NCBI RefSeq assembly: GCF_012932565.1
Contig: NZ_JABBYJ010000001.1
Span: 1,178,001-1,242,000, forward strand
Source of the DNA: Sneathiella limimaris
GTDB lineage: Bacteria; Pseudomonadota; Alphaproteobacteria; Sneathiellales; Sneathiellaceae
Reading direction: 5' to 3'
DNA: 64,000 nucleotides
The translations under genes and the position numbers were made by a program. Each line of letters opens with the position of its first letter. Positions within the stretch are counted from its first letter, which is position 1. The notes under the pieces were generated by a model. That model did not search any database and was not told where the DNA came from. It was given only the letters and a program-made list of their open reading frames with translations. Positions 44,345 to 53,818 of this stretch are shown here, in pieces.

Positions 44345-45481
44345 ATGAATGCAGAATCCAAAACACTCTTTCCCAAGATCACCGAAAAAGGGCTAGAGGA
44401 CCTGCGTAAACGGATCGGCGTCAAGATTGAGAAAACAGTGGAGCCCTGGTGTTATGAGGCGACGCGGGACAATATCCGCCATTACGCCCATGGTATTGGG
44501 GATGATAATCCGCTCTGGTGTGATCCTGAATATGCCAAAACCACCAAATATGGCGATGTGATCGCACTGCCAAGCTTCCTGTTTGCAACAAGCCGGATTG
44601 TCTCTGGTTATGTGGGCGGGATGCCAGGCGTGCACGCCATGTGGTCCGGAGCTGATTGGACATGGCATAAACCGGTTATGCGCAATGATGAGATCCGGAC
44701 CGAAGCCTGGCTGAAAGATCTTGTAGAGCATGAAACCCGTTTTGCCGGAAAATCCATCCAGCAGATCTATCACGTGAATTTCTATAACCAGAAGGATGAG
44801 CTGTTGGCGGAGGCGGATAGCTGGTGCTTCCGGACTGACCGGGATATTGCGCGCGAACAAGGCACAAAATATACAGAAGTGAAAGCCCGTGAGCCAAAGG
44901 TCTACACCGATGAGGAACTGGTGGATTTCTATCGTCATTATGCCAAGGAAGAAATTCGCGGCAGCGAAACCCGTTACTGGGATGATGTAAGCGATGGGGA
45001 AGATCTGCAAACCATCGTTAAGGGCCCCATGACAGTGACAGGCTTTATTGCCTATGCCCAAGGCTGGGGCGGGCTCTATATTCGCGCCAACAAATTGAAC
45101 TGGCAGCAGATCCACGCCCATCCGGGACTTGGCATCAAGAACGCGCAAGGTATCCCCGATTGTCCGGAGCGGGTTCACTGGGAAGAAGAGTTTGCCCTGA
45201 AAGTGGGCGCGCCGGGTGCCTATGACTATGGGCCGGAAAGGTGCTCCTGGCTGACCCATCAGCTCACCAACTGGATGGGTGATGATGGTTTCTTGCGGAA
45301 AGCCAGTTGCCAGGTGCGGCGTCATAACCCGGCTGGCGACCTTTTGTTCATCAAGAGCCATGTGGTGAAAAAGTATGAGGAAAATGGCCAATATCTGGTG
45401 GAGATCGCACAAGAAGCGACAAATCAGGATGGCGAGCTGTCCGCGTTTGGAACAGGGATTGTTGAACTGCCAAAACGCTAA
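44345..45481 (+). CDS. MaoC-like/FAS1-type dehydratase with two hot-dog domains
   Basis: 378 residues. Both halves have features of MaoC-type hydratases; the first half has DNIRHYAHGIGDDNPLWCD and TTKYGDVIALPSFLFA, a catalytic Asp/His-type arrangement. Family members hydrate or dehydrate enoyl-CoA or mesaconyl-type esters. Placed after an acyl-CoA synthetase, it likely acts on the same acyl-CoA. The first half is better conserved than the second. Confidence 0.83.
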   Translation: MNAESKTLFPKITEKGLEDLRKRIGVKIEKTVEPWCYEATRDNIRHYAHGIGDDNPLWCDPEYAKTTKYGDVIALPSFLFATSRIVSGYVGGMPGVHAMWSGADWTWHKPVMRNDEIRTEAWLKDLVEHETRFAGKSIQQIYHVNFYNQKDELLAEADSWCFRTDRDIAREQGTKYTEVKAREPKVYTDEELVDFYRHYAKEEIRGSETRYWDDVSDGEDLQTIVKGPMTVTGFIAYAQGWGGLYIRANKLNWQQIHAHPGLGIKNAQGIPDCPERVHWEEEFALKVGAPGAYDYGPERCSWLTHQLTNWMGDDGFLRKASCQVRRHNPAGDLLFIKSHVVKKYEENGQYLVEIAQEATNQDGELSAFGTGIVELPKR

Positions 45482-45536
45482 GCTAAAGAGACATGTGACA
45501 GACCCTCTCTGCATGTTGGTCTGTCCCTGTGGAGAA

Positions 45537-45566
45537 GAGGTCGGCCGCAGCCCGGCCTCTTTTTTT
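45537..45566 (+). terminator. Rho-independent terminator
   Basis: GAGGTCGG and CCGGCCTC form an imperfect GC-rich stem (one T-G pair) with a short loop, and seven T residues follow. It closes the acyl-CoA synthetase/dehydratase operon. Confidence 0.8.
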
Positions 45567-45653
45567 GAGACAGCAGATGCTCTACACGGCATTGTGATTT
45601 GATCCATCGGCCTAATCCGGGGACCCTTTGGAAGTGTGTGATGGGAGGTATGG

Positions 45654-46622
45654 ATGCGCGGACTTTACCTACTTTTTCTTCTCCTTCTGGCAAGCCCCGC
45701 GGCGGCGAACCCGGAGCAGTGGCAACTGGATCTGCTGAAACGGGAGTTTCCCAAGGCGGATTTTTCAAAACAGGCAGTTCCTTTGTCGGAGATCCAGTCA
45801 GGCGGTCCGCCGCGCGATGGCATTCCCGCGATTGATAATCCGGTTTTTCGCCCGGCAAGCGAATTGGATCTTGTGGCGACAGAACCAGTTATCGGGGTGG
45901 AAATTGGCGGCGCCTATAAAGCTTACCCGCTTCGGGTACTGATGTGGCATGAGATCGCCAATGATACGCTGGGTGATGTGCCGATTACGGTGACTTACTG
46001 TCCGCTTTGCAATGCGGCGATTACATTTCGGCGGGAGATGGGCTCCCGGCTGCTGGATTTTGGGACCACGGGGCGGCTTCGAAATTCTGACCTGATTATG
46101 TATGACCGGCAGACAGAAAGCTTCTTTCAACAGGCAACCGGCCGCGCGATCATTGGCACATTGATGGGCGAAAAACTGAAGATGATCCCCTCCCGTCTGG
46201 AGAGCTTTGCGGATTTCAAGGCTCGTGCAGGTTCGGATGCCCCGGTTCTGGTGCCCAACAATCCGGACCTTCGAGATTACGGGACCAACCCTTACGAGGG
46301 ATATGATGAAGCGCGCCCGTTCCTTTACCGCGGGGAGATGCCAGAGGGGATTAATCCGCTGGAGCGGGTGGTCACGACAGAGGCGCGAGAGATTGCCTAT
46401 TCCCTGAGCCTGTTGCGAGAAAAGGGGGAAATAGAGGCACCTGATGGAACCCGTTTCAGCTGGTCACCCGGTCAAAGCACCGCACTTGGCCACCGATCCA
46501 TCAGTGAAGGAAAAGATATCGGCAACGTCACCGCTACGCGGGGTGGAAAAGACGTGGTTTATTTCGTCGAGTTCGCCTTCGTCTTTCATGCGTTCTCAGA
46601 CGGACAGGAAATCGTGAAGTAG
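45654..46622 (+). CDS. Exported DUF3179 protein
   Basis: 322 residues with a signal peptide (first 18 residues) and the DUF3179 core: VIGVEIGGAYKAYPLRVL, EIANDTLGDVPITVTYCPLCNAA and FGTTGRLRNSDLIMYDRQTES. The CPLC pair suggests metal or disulfide chemistry. Function unknown. Its end overlaps the next gene on the opposite strand by 27 bases. Confidence 0.85.
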   Translation: MRGLYLLFLLLLASPAAANPEQWQLDLLKREFPKADFSKQAVPLSEIQSGGPPRDGIPAIDNPVFRPASELDLVATEPVIGVEIGGAYKAYPLRVLMWHEIANDTLGDVPITVTYCPLCNAAITFRREMGSRLLDFGTTGRLRNSDLIMYDRQTESFFQQATGRAIIGTLMGEKLKMIPSRLESFADFKARAGSDAPVLVPNNPDLRDYGTNPYEGYDEARPFLYRGEMPEGINPLERVVTTEAREIAYSLSLLREKGEIEAPDGTRFSWSPGQSTALGHRSISEGKDIGNVTATRGGKDVVYFVEFAFVFHAFSDGQEIVK

Positions 46623-47447
46623 CGACGGGCAGCTAGTTTCCGTGTGTTTTTTGATCCAGTTGGCCAGCTTATTATCGAGGTCAGTGATTGTGGCTTTGAC
46701 TTTTTGATCCTTGATTTGAGGTTTGACCCGCGCGAGATCGTTTCGGATCCACTCCATCTGATCGCTTCGGGACAGGTAACCATGTCCCTGCTGGATGTCG
46801 CTTGAGACCTTGCCTTCCAATTCTTTGAGCAGGTCAATCGCGATCGGGCTTTCCTCCAGTTGGTCAAAGGCTAAAGCCAAATCTGCATAAACCGAATAGC
46901 CGACCCCGCTCCGGTTAGCGACTTTCAGTTGATCCTTATAGCGTATCGCTTCCCGATATTTGCCAATCCTGAGCTGTTCCTCAATATATCGCATGATGGC
47001 AATGACGTTATCCGGGTCAATTTCGATCGCCTCGAGATATTGTTTGTTATCAATAAGTGTCTTAACTCTTTCCTGTTCTTTGAGCTTTTCAATATTGTTT
47101 TGGGAGACGTTAGGAACTGAGGAAATTGTGTTGATCACTTGGTTGCGGAAATTGACGTTCGTCTCATTAGCAGTCTGCACTTCCTGCTGCAGAGAGGCTA
47201 TTTTCTTATTGAGGGTCGCCTCAATCTTGCCATCGGGGGCTATGGAGATCTCGATCGTGCTCCAGATCCCGATGCCGACCAGGATGGTGCCAACGACACT
47301 CATGACAGAGCCGCCAACCCCAAACAGATGTTTCTTGACGTAGACAATGCAGACGCAGATCAGCAGCCCACTGCCGAGCAACATGCCGACAATAGCCGTT
47401 GCGGCGGCAAGGTAGTGTTGTATAAGTGCTTGCTCGTTTCCATCCAT
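46596..47447 (-). CDS. Unknown membrane protein with coiled-coil and helical repeat region
   Basis: 283 residues. Two membrane helices near the N-terminus (about 12-36 and 43-65) are followed by a Gln/Asn/Lys-rich probable coiled coil (KKIASLQQEVQTANETNVNF) and a helical part that resembles TPR (YLEAIEIDPDNVIAIMRYIEEQL, KYREAIRYKDQLKVANRSG). No family is recognised. It has a strong ribosome site (GGGGGAAG) at the ATG. It is divergent from the dicarboxylate symporter. Confidence 0.6.
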   Translation of the reverse strand: MDGNEQALIQHYLAAATAIVGMLLGSGLLICVCIVYVKKHLFGVGGSVMSVVGTILVGIGIWSTIEISIAPDGKIEATLNKKIASLQQEVQTANETNVNFRNQVINTISSVPNVSQNNIEKLKEQERVKTLIDNKQYLEAIEIDPDNVIAIMRYIEEQLRIGKYREAIRYKDQLKVANRSGVGYSVYADLALAFDQLEESPIAIDLLKELEGKVSSDIQQGHGYLSRSDQMEWIRNDLARVKPQIKDQKVKATITDLDNKLANWIKKHTETSCPSLLHDFLSV

Positions 47448-47640
47448 TTCACTTCCCCCAAAGCGTTCAAGCAGTGGCCATCTGGGGCCATACGTAACAT
47501 TAGAATTGTATTTACTACGGTATTTGTGATCGTTTGGCTAGTAGTCGCCGTGAACTACCCCGTTTAGCTGACCTGACAAGCAAGGTCGGTGGCGTTATAC
47601 TGGCCACTGATCACGAACAGCAGTCGCGGGGGCAGCATCA

Positions 47641-49008
47641 ATGGCGGTTTCACGATCACTTATCAGTTTGAAGGATAACCTTACTAGCCTGGTGGCCGGG
47701 CGGCTGTGGCTGCAGGTGATCATTGCCATGATTGCGGGAGTTGGCTTTGGTGTGCTGATCGGTCCGGCAACCGGCCTCTTTGAAAAAGACATGGCTGAGA
47801 CCATCGCCGGATGGGTCGCGCTGCCGGGACGGGTGTTCCTCCTCGCCATTCAGTTTGTCATCATCCCGCTGATCGTGGCCTCGGTCATTCGGGGGATCGC
47901 GGCGGGCGAGGCGACGGAAAATATCGGCAAGCTGGGGGTTGCCTCCATCGCGTTTTTTGTCTTTACCACCATCATTGCTGTGAGCCTTGGGATCGGGGCT
48001 GCACTCCTGATCCAGCCAGGTGCTTATATCGACAGCGGACAGCTCAAAGCCATCATCCCTGAAAATATGCCGAGCGTCGAGGGTGCTGCGGCGGGCCTGC
48101 CGACACTCAAGGAGCTGCCCGGCCTTCTGACCGGGCTATTCCCTAAAGACCCCCTTGCCACTTTCGTCAGCGGCAACATGCTGCAGACGGTGATCAGCGC
48201 GGTTATCATTGGCGTTGCCCTTGTCGCCATGCCCGCAAGCCAACGCAAGCCGATCCTTGATCTTCTGGGCTCCATCCAGTCGGTTTGCATGGTGATTATC
48301 GGTTGGGTACTGAAGTTTGTGCCCTACGCTGTCTTTGGCTTGATCGCCAGCATCAGTGCACGGGTCGGGATCTCCACCCTGTTGGCGACAGCGGTCTATG
48401 TGGGGGCGGTGCTGGCCGGGCTGATCGGCTTACTGATCGTTTATCTCCTCCTCCTCTATCTCATTGGGCGCAAAGGGCCGATTGAGTTTTTGCAAAACAC
48501 GCGGGAGGTGATCCTGCTGGCCCTTTCAACCTCCTCCTCGGCGGCAGTGATGCCGCTGACCCTCAGCACAACAGAGGAAAAGCTTGGCGTGCGGACAGGC
48601 ATTTCCCGCTTTGTTATTCCGCTCGGCACAACCATCAACATGGGCGGAACCGCCCTTTATCAAGGCGGGGCAACCCTGTTCCTTGCGCAGGTTTTTCAGG
48701 TGGATATTGGCCTTTCAGGTATGGTGCTGGTGGTGGTGATGGCAACCGGCGCCTCCATCGGTTCGCCAGGTACACCGGGGGTCGGCATCGTCATTCTGGC
48801 CACCATTTTGGAAAGTGTTGGCATCCCCGCCGCCGGCATTGCCCTGATCATGGGGGTCGATCGGATCATCGACATGTGCCGAACCTCGGTCAATGTGATC
48901 GGTGACATGGCCGCCGCCGTGGTGCTGGACCGGATGATCAGCGATCCTGAGGGAGAGGGCGCAGAGGCGGTGGCAAAGACCTCAGTCGTTTCTGAGGAGA
49001 CCGGTTGA
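47641..49008 (+). CDS. Dicarboxylate/amino acid:cation symporter (DAACS, GltP-like)
   Basis: 455 residues, eight helices plus two re-entrant hairpins. The family fingerprints are ALSTSSSAAVMPLTLSTTEE, GTTINMGGTALYQGG and DRIIDMCRTSVNVIGDMAAA. It imports glutamate, aspartate or C4-dicarboxylates with Na+ or H+. The last codons (KTSVVSEETG) have a diverged copy at 50775-50813. Confidence 0.9.
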   Translation: MAVSRSLISLKDNLTSLVAGRLWLQVIIAMIAGVGFGVLIGPATGLFEKDMAETIAGWVALPGRVFLLAIQFVIIPLIVASVIRGIAAGEATENIGKLGVASIAFFVFTTIIAVSLGIGAALLIQPGAYIDSGQLKAIIPENMPSVEGAAAGLPTLKELPGLLTGLFPKDPLATFVSGNMLQTVISAVIIGVALVAMPASQRKPILDLLGSIQSVCMVIIGWVLKFVPYAVFGLIASISARVGISTLLATAVYVGAVLAGLIGLLIVYLLLLYLIGRKGPIEFLQNTREVILLALSTSSSAAVMPLTLSTTEEKLGVRTGISRFVIPLGTTINMGGTALYQGGATLFLAQVFQVDIGLSGMVLVVVMATGASIGSPGTPGVGIVILATILESVGIPAAGIALIMGVDRIIDMCRTSVNVIGDMAAAVVLDRMISDPEGEGAEAVAKTSVVSEETG

Positions 49009-49078
49009 CATAAGAAGACTATAAAAAATCTCCAATCCAGGTATATTAAGAAAATGGATTATAGCTGGGGAGGTGGAT

Positions 49079-49891
49079 TTGACGGCAAACACTAAATGGC
49101 AACTAACGGGGAATGCAGCTGAGTTATATGAGCAGTTTCTCGTACCCACCATCTTTATTCCATGGGCTCAGCATGTTCTGGCGCGGGTAACTCCGGCATT
49201 CGGGGAACATGTTCTGGACGTGGCGTGCGGGACGGGCATTGTTGCGCGCATGACCGCCGCCCGCGTGGGCCCTTCAGGCCATGTTTCAGGCGTTGATCTA
49301 AATCCGGGTATGCTGGAGGTTGCCCGGTCGATCGTTTCCGATGGGTCCATCAACTGGGTGCAGGCAGATGTCGCCGATATCCCGCTCGGAGATAACGAAT
49401 TTGATAAGGCTTATTGTCAGCAGGGGCTGCAGTTTTTTCCAGATAAGGTTGCCGCGCTAACAGAAATAGCGCGTCTTTTAAAGCCGGGCGGCACCTGTGT
49501 GGCTGTTGTTGCTGGCCCTTTGGATCAAAATCCATTGATGAAAAGTCAGGTTCAAGCCCTTGAGAAGACCATCAGCGCCGAGGCCGCAAACGGGATCCGT
49601 GCCGTCTGTGGGTTGCCGGATGCCGGGACCATTGCCGGACTTTTCGAGGAAGCTGGATATCAGGATATTCAAGCGTCCACAGAAGATCTGACCCTATTTT
49701 ATCCTGATGGGCATGAATTTGTCCGCAATGGGATCATGTCGACGCCACTGGCCGCCCTGATCGCGGATTGGGATCTGGAAAAGAAGGACGGCCTGATTTC
49801 AGAGATACTCAGCGGTTTTGGTTCTTATTTTGATGGAAAATCCCTGATTTTTCCGCACGTATCCAACGTCGTCATCGCAAAAGCCGCGTGA
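49079..49891 (+). CDS. Class I SAM-dependent methyltransferase
   Basis: 270 residues with motif I VLDVACGTGIVARMTA, acidic SGVDLNPGMLEVA and post-motif region DVADIPLGDNEFDKAYCQQG, in the ubiE-like group. TTG at 49079 was chosen because GGGGAGG lies 5 bases upstream; a GTG at 49073 would overlap that site. The acceptor is unknown. The SDR gene follows 35 bases later, so they may be one operon. Confidence 0.8.
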   Translation: MTANTKWQLTGNAAELYEQFLVPTIFIPWAQHVLARVTPAFGEHVLDVACGTGIVARMTAARVGPSGHVSGVDLNPGMLEVARSIVSDGSINWVQADVADIPLGDNEFDKAYCQQGLQFFPDKVAALTEIARLLKPGGTCVAVVAGPLDQNPLMKSQVQALEKTISAEAANGIRAVCGLPDAGTIAGLFEEAGYQDIQASTEDLTLFYPDGHEFVRNGIMSTPLAALIADWDLEKKDGLISEILSGFGSYFDGKSLIFPHVSNVVIAKAA

Positions 49892-49926
49892 AGAGTTGAC
49901 GGCGATATTCAGATGGGGAATGTGGT

Positions 49927-50685
49927 TTGGACATTAACGGCGCAATAGCTTTTGTGACAGGGGCCTCCGGTGGTTTGGGTTACCACATTGCTGAGGCACT
50001 CGCGAAGGAAGGCGTGCAACTGGCACTGGGCTATCTTCATGGGCAGGATCGTGTCGAGATAATCAGAGACAAGATGCAACAGCGGGGGGTAAAGGCCGTC
50101 CCTATCAAGCTGGATCTTCAGGATGCCCCCTCAATTGACGCTGCGATCGAGGCGACCCTGCAGACGTTTGGGGGACTTGATTTGCTGATCAATAATGCGG
50201 GTGTGGCCTCTGCCGGACATCATCTGCCAGCGGGTGACCTTGATGCACTCACCCCGGAGATTTGGGACCAATTGATGAGGATAAATGTTCGGGGGCCCTA
50301 TCTTGTCTCCCGGGCGGCGGCGCCTCATCTCAAACGATCAAAATGGGGTCGGGTGATCAATATCGGCTCGACCATCAGCGAAGGGCAATCGCATGCAGAT
50401 GCTGCCTATGCGCCGAGCAAAGGATCGGTTATCCCGTTGACCCGCTATCTGGCAGCGGCTCTAGCCCCGGATGTAACTGTGAACTGCATTGCCCCCGGAT
50501 TAATGGAGGGCACCCAGATGAGCGGCGGCGCCCCGGGCGAGTATATTGAAACATGGCAGGGGAAGGCCCTGCTAAAGCGCACGACCAGCCTTGAGGATGT
50601 CGCCAATCAGGCCGTCACGTTCTGTAAAAGCGAAAGCGTCACGGGACAGACCTTGATCATGGATGGTGGCATTCATTTTTCCTGA
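49927..50685 (+). CDS. Short-chain dehydrogenase/reductase
   Basis: 252 residues with a full SDR core: TGASGGLG, NNAG, INIGS and YAPSK. It starts with TTG in MDINGAIAFVTG. Its end (GQTLIMDGGIHF) matches fatty-acid/polyol-type SDRs. Substrate unknown. Confidence 0.85.
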   Translation: MDINGAIAFVTGASGGLGYHIAEALAKEGVQLALGYLHGQDRVEIIRDKMQQRGVKAVPIKLDLQDAPSIDAAIEATLQTFGGLDLLINNAGVASAGHHLPAGDLDALTPEIWDQLMRINVRGPYLVSRAAAPHLKRSKWGRVINIGSTISEGQSHADAAYAPSKGSVIPLTRYLAAALAPDVTVNCIAPGLMEGTQMSGGAPGEYIETWQGKALLKRTTSLEDVANQAVTFCKSESVTGQTLIMDGGIHFS

Positions 50686-50732
50686 GTGCGATCTGTTTCG
50701 AACCTTTTTTGAATGACAACTCCCCTCCACCC

Positions 50733-50820
50733 TATAGACCTCCAACATTTGGGGAGAAGGCCCGGTGGCAGGGCGAAGACCTCGGTCGTTTCCGAGGAGA
50801 TCGGTTGACATAACCAGGCT
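50733..50820. other. Rearrangement scar: hydrolase 5' leader joined to gltP-like 3' end
   Basis: Positions 50771-50813 match the end of the symporter gene (48971-49013) at 38 of 43 bases, and both encode KTSVVSEE(T/I)G and a TGA stop. Just before, 50733-50758 contains ATAGACCTCCA then ACATTTGGGGAGAA, pieces also found at 52014-52024 and 52067-52081 upstream of the alpha/beta hydrolase. A deletion between relatives of these genes would leave this join. Confidence 0.6.
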
Positions 50821-50844
50821 GTCATAATGGCTAAAAGGATCCGA

Positions 50845-51603
50845 TTATTCAGTATACTTGTTTCGTATCCTGTACAACGTTCCATCCCTTTCCATATCTT
50901 TCAGGGCTTTTTCCAGAGGCAGATACCCTTGAGTTTTATAGAAATTGGAGAATTTGGAGAGAGCAATAAACGATGGCCGACCCTCTAGTATGAGGGATGA
51001 TTTTTTGATGGATTGTGAATATTTTTTTTCAAGATATTTCCCCAAAAGGGAAGGAACTATTACAGCATCTATTCTTCCTTTTCCGAGCATTCTGAATAAC
51101 CCGGAATAGTTGGTGGCCTTGAGTTTGGTAAAATGGCGGGCCGTATCAAATTGTTGCGTATAGGTTGATCCTCTCAGGACGCCTACCGTTTTTCCGGTCA
51201 AGCCCTCAAGTGACTGTATGTCGGTGGCGTCTTTTTGAACATAGAAGGACTTGTCTTCTCTTGGTAAAGCGGTTTCAAGAAAATACATATATTGCTTGCG
51301 CTTTTCAGTTTTGTTAGGCCCAAGCATTAAGTCGACATCTCCCCTTTCGAGTAGGAAAAGTGCTCGCCTGAAAGGGACATTGATAAAATTCGTCTCTATG
51401 GAAGAGCGTTTACAGGCTTCCCTGATGATATCCACATAATAGCCAGAGTAATTGGTTTCAGAGCCAAGCTTTTCAACTATCCTGTAAGGCGGAGAGTGAT
51501 TGACTGCGATCGTTATTTTAAGAGGGGTAGCACCTGCCGAAAAGGTCGCGAGACATAAAAGACATAAAACGGTACTCAACAGGCGCAATAGGGGGGGGAG
51601 CAA
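50845..51603 (-). CDS. Orphan periplasmic binding protein (SBP_bac_3-like)
   Basis: 252 residues with a signal peptide (LLSTVLCLLCLATFSAGATP) and amino-acid-binding-protein features (KITIAVNHSPPYRIVE, YYVDIIREACKRSSIE, VPFRRALFLLERGDVDLML, LTGKTVGVLRGSTY). It begins with TTG, preceded by AAGGAG. This is the branch most like classical glutamine- or arginine-type binding proteins, but no transporter genes are next to it. Confidence 0.82.
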   Translation of the reverse strand: MLPPLLRLLSTVLCLLCLATFSAGATPLKITIAVNHSPPYRIVEKLGSETNYSGYYVDIIREACKRSSIETNFINVPFRRALFLLERGDVDLMLGPNKTEKRKQYMYFLETALPREDKSFYVQKDATDIQSLEGLTGKTVGVLRGSTYTQQFDTARHFTKLKATNYSGLFRMLGKGRIDAVIVPSLLGKYLEKKYSQSIKKSSLILEGRPSFIALSKFSNFYKTQGYLPLEKALKDMERDGTLYRIRNKYTE

Positions 51604-52084
51604 AAGGAACTCCTTAAATTTTTGATCCGAAACCTAGATAGATTTAGCTGGATTTGGAAAGTCTGAATGGCAGGCCTGTGGCTTGGAAACTGTAAATGAA
51701 GGTTGTTATCTCAGCAAATAGGGTGGAATTTCTTCATTTTTCGTTACTTTTTTCCAACAATATACACTGTTGCCATAGCGAGACAAATAAAGTTTCCAAA
51801 GCTGGCGCACCGCTCAGAGGCCTGGCAGTGAACCACATGGCCGCTGTTTTGACAGATTGGTGATCGGGGGACAGGCAATAAATCGCAGGATATATGCGGA
51901 TTGCAAGAATTTCTAATATTCAAATTCCAGCCTGAAATCTCTTGTCTGAACGGTTTGAAAACCGTTTGACGGATCGTGCATGGCATCGCGCTCTATCGTT
52001 TCAGCCCCGCGCCAATAGACCTCCATCTTCTCTTCGCTTATACTCGCGGTAACTTAATCAAGACCAACATTTGGGGGAGAACCC
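51604..52084. other. Intergenic region upstream of the alpha/beta hydrolase
   Basis: 481 bases. It holds an 18-base palindrome, AACGGTTT-GA-AAACCGTT, at 51949-51966, and the leader pieces shared with the scar at 50733-50758. An 80-codon frame at 51744-51986 shows no sign of being a real gene. Confidence 0.55.
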
Positions 52085-52945
52085 ATGGGGCCGATTTCAA
52101 ACAGTTATATCTCGCAGCGCCTGAAGCTTCATTATGTGGATTGGGGGAATGAGGGGGCGCCGCCCCTGTTGCTGATCCACGGCGGGCGGGATCATTGCCG
52201 CAACTGGGACTGGGTTGCCGAGGAGCTCCGCCATGACTGGCATGTGATCGCACCGGATTTGCGCGGGCACGGGGATAGCAGCTGGACCAATGATGGTAAT
52301 TACCCCATGCAAAGCTATGTCTATGACATCGCCCAACTTGTTCATCAGAAGGAGCTGAGCCCGGTCACCATTGTTGCCCATTCCATGGGTGGTAACGTGG
52401 CGCTTCGCTATACGGGGCTCTATCCGGAAACAGTTCGCAAACTCGTGGCGATTGAGGGACTTGGCATGTCACCAAAAGTACAGGCGGAGACGGCTGCCAA
52501 ACCGGTTGCCGAGCGGTGGCGCGAATGGATCGATAAAAAGCGGGCCGCCAGCACTAAATCCCACCGAAAATATGAGACCTTCGCCGATGCGCTGGCCCGC
52601 ATGAAGGCGGAGAATAAGCACCTGTCGGATGAACAGGCCCTGCATCTCACCGTGCATGCGGTGAACCAGAATGAGGATGGAACCTTTAGCTGGAAGTTTG
52701 ATCCGGCCATGCGCGCCTGGTGGCCGTTTGATACAGAGCCCAAGGAAGTTCAGGAGCTGTGGTCAGAGATTACCTGCCCGACCCTGCTGCTTTATGGGGC
52801 GGATAGCTGGGCGTCCAACCCCGTGGAGGATGGGCGGATCGCGCATTTCAAGACGGCCACGGTCAAGACCTATGAGGAGGCCGGGCACTGGCTACATCAC
52901 GATCAGTTTGATCGCTTCATGACAGAGCTTCGGGACTTTCTCTAA
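52085..52945 (+). CDS. Alpha/beta hydrolase
   Basis: 286 residues with catalytic triad positions visible: AHSMGG with Ser100, the Asp in LLYGADSW (about 240), and His268 in AGHWLHHDQF. The oxyanion region is LLIHGGRDHCRNW. Likely an esterase or C-C/haloacid-type hydrolase. GGGGGAG precedes the ATG. Confidence 0.87.
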   Translation: MGPISNSYISQRLKLHYVDWGNEGAPPLLLIHGGRDHCRNWDWVAEELRHDWHVIAPDLRGHGDSSWTNDGNYPMQSYVYDIAQLVHQKELSPVTIVAHSMGGNVALRYTGLYPETVRKLVAIEGLGMSPKVQAETAAKPVAERWREWIDKKRAASTKSHRKYETFADALARMKAENKHLSDEQALHLTVHAVNQNEDGTFSWKFDPAMRAWWPFDTEPKEVQELWSEITCPTLLLYGADSWASNPVEDGRIAHFKTATVKTYEEAGHWLHHDQFDRFMTELRDFL

Positions 52946-52948
52946 GGT

Positions 52949-53818
52949 TTAGTCGTCCGTCATCAGGCTGCCGGAGGGGTGGGATTGCCCCTCTGGCAGG
53001 TCACCAGACATGACCTGCTTGTAGGCGTGCCAGGTTGCATGACCAATGAGCGGCAGGGTAATGGCAAGGCCGATGCCTGCGGTGGCAAGTCCGATTCCTG
53101 TGAAAATGACAATCATGGCCGCCCACAGGATCATGGCATTCTTGTTGCGCACAATCGCATAGGCGCTGGTGATAATGGAGGGCAGGAGCACGGATTTGCG
53201 GTCGACCATCATGGGCATGGAAAAGGCGCCTGCGACGAAGATAACCGCCGCAAAAACGGCGCCAACCAGTGCAATGGAAATGCCGAAATAAATCCCGTCC
53301 ATGCTCAGGGCCCGCTCCAGAATGACCATCCAGTCCGGCATCACGCCTTTGAAGTTGAGGGCGAAAACCGTGAAGGAAATGCGGATCCAGATCTGGAAGA
53401 TAAAGGCCATGGCCATGCCGAAGCCAAAGATACCCAGCTTGTTGTATCGGGCGGCGGTAACAGCTCCCCAGAAGGTGGCTTTCTCCCCCGCTGCGTGGGC
53501 GCGGCTAATTTCGTAGAAACCGATCCCGACGGCAGGCCCGACCAGCAGAAATCCGGTAAGGCCCGGCAGGATCAGGTAAGGCCAGCCCATAAAATAGAAG
53601 CCGAAGGAGAGAATGATCCCGGCAATGATGAAAAGAGCCGCATAGGAGACGCTGACAAAGGTATTCGCCTTCAAATCCGACCAGCCAGCAGCAAGCCACC
53701 GCCACACATCTTCGGTCGTGACATCGCTGACGAGGCGCATGTCCTCCACCAGCAGGTTGGCCTTGCTTGGACCGCGAGTGGTCCGGGCATTTGGACTGCT
53801 TTCATCCCCGTTTGTCAT
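52949..53818 (-). CDS. DUF2189 integral membrane protein
   Basis: 289 residues with six membrane helices after a polar N-terminus. The family opening around VWRWLAAGWSDLKANTFVSV and the helices LILPGLTGFLLVGPAVGIGFYEISR fit DUF2189. Function unknown. It is convergent with the hydrolase gene. Confidence 0.85.
   Translation of the reverse strand: MTNGDESSPNARTTRGPSKANLLVEDMRLVSDVTTEDVWRWLAAGWSDLKANTFVSVSYAALFIIAGIILSFGFYFMGWPYLILPGLTGFLLVGPAVGIGFYEISRAHAAGEKATFWGAVTAARYNKLGIFGFGMAMAFIFQIWIRISFTVFALNFKGVMPDWMVILERALSMDGIYFGISIALVGAVFAAVIFVAGAFSMPMMVDRKSVLLPSIITSAYAIVRNKNAMILWAAMIVIFTGIGLATAGIGLAITLPLIGHATWHAYKQVMSGDLPEGQSHPSGSLMTDD

Noticed and set aside
44393-45607. A 404-codon open frame opposite the dehydratase gene
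   Set aside because: Antisense of the MaoC-type gene with no protein features; it also reads through the terminator.
51744-51986. An 80-codon frame in the gap before the alpha/beta hydrolase
   Set aside because: No ribosome site, no domain, and unusual composition; treated as non-coding.
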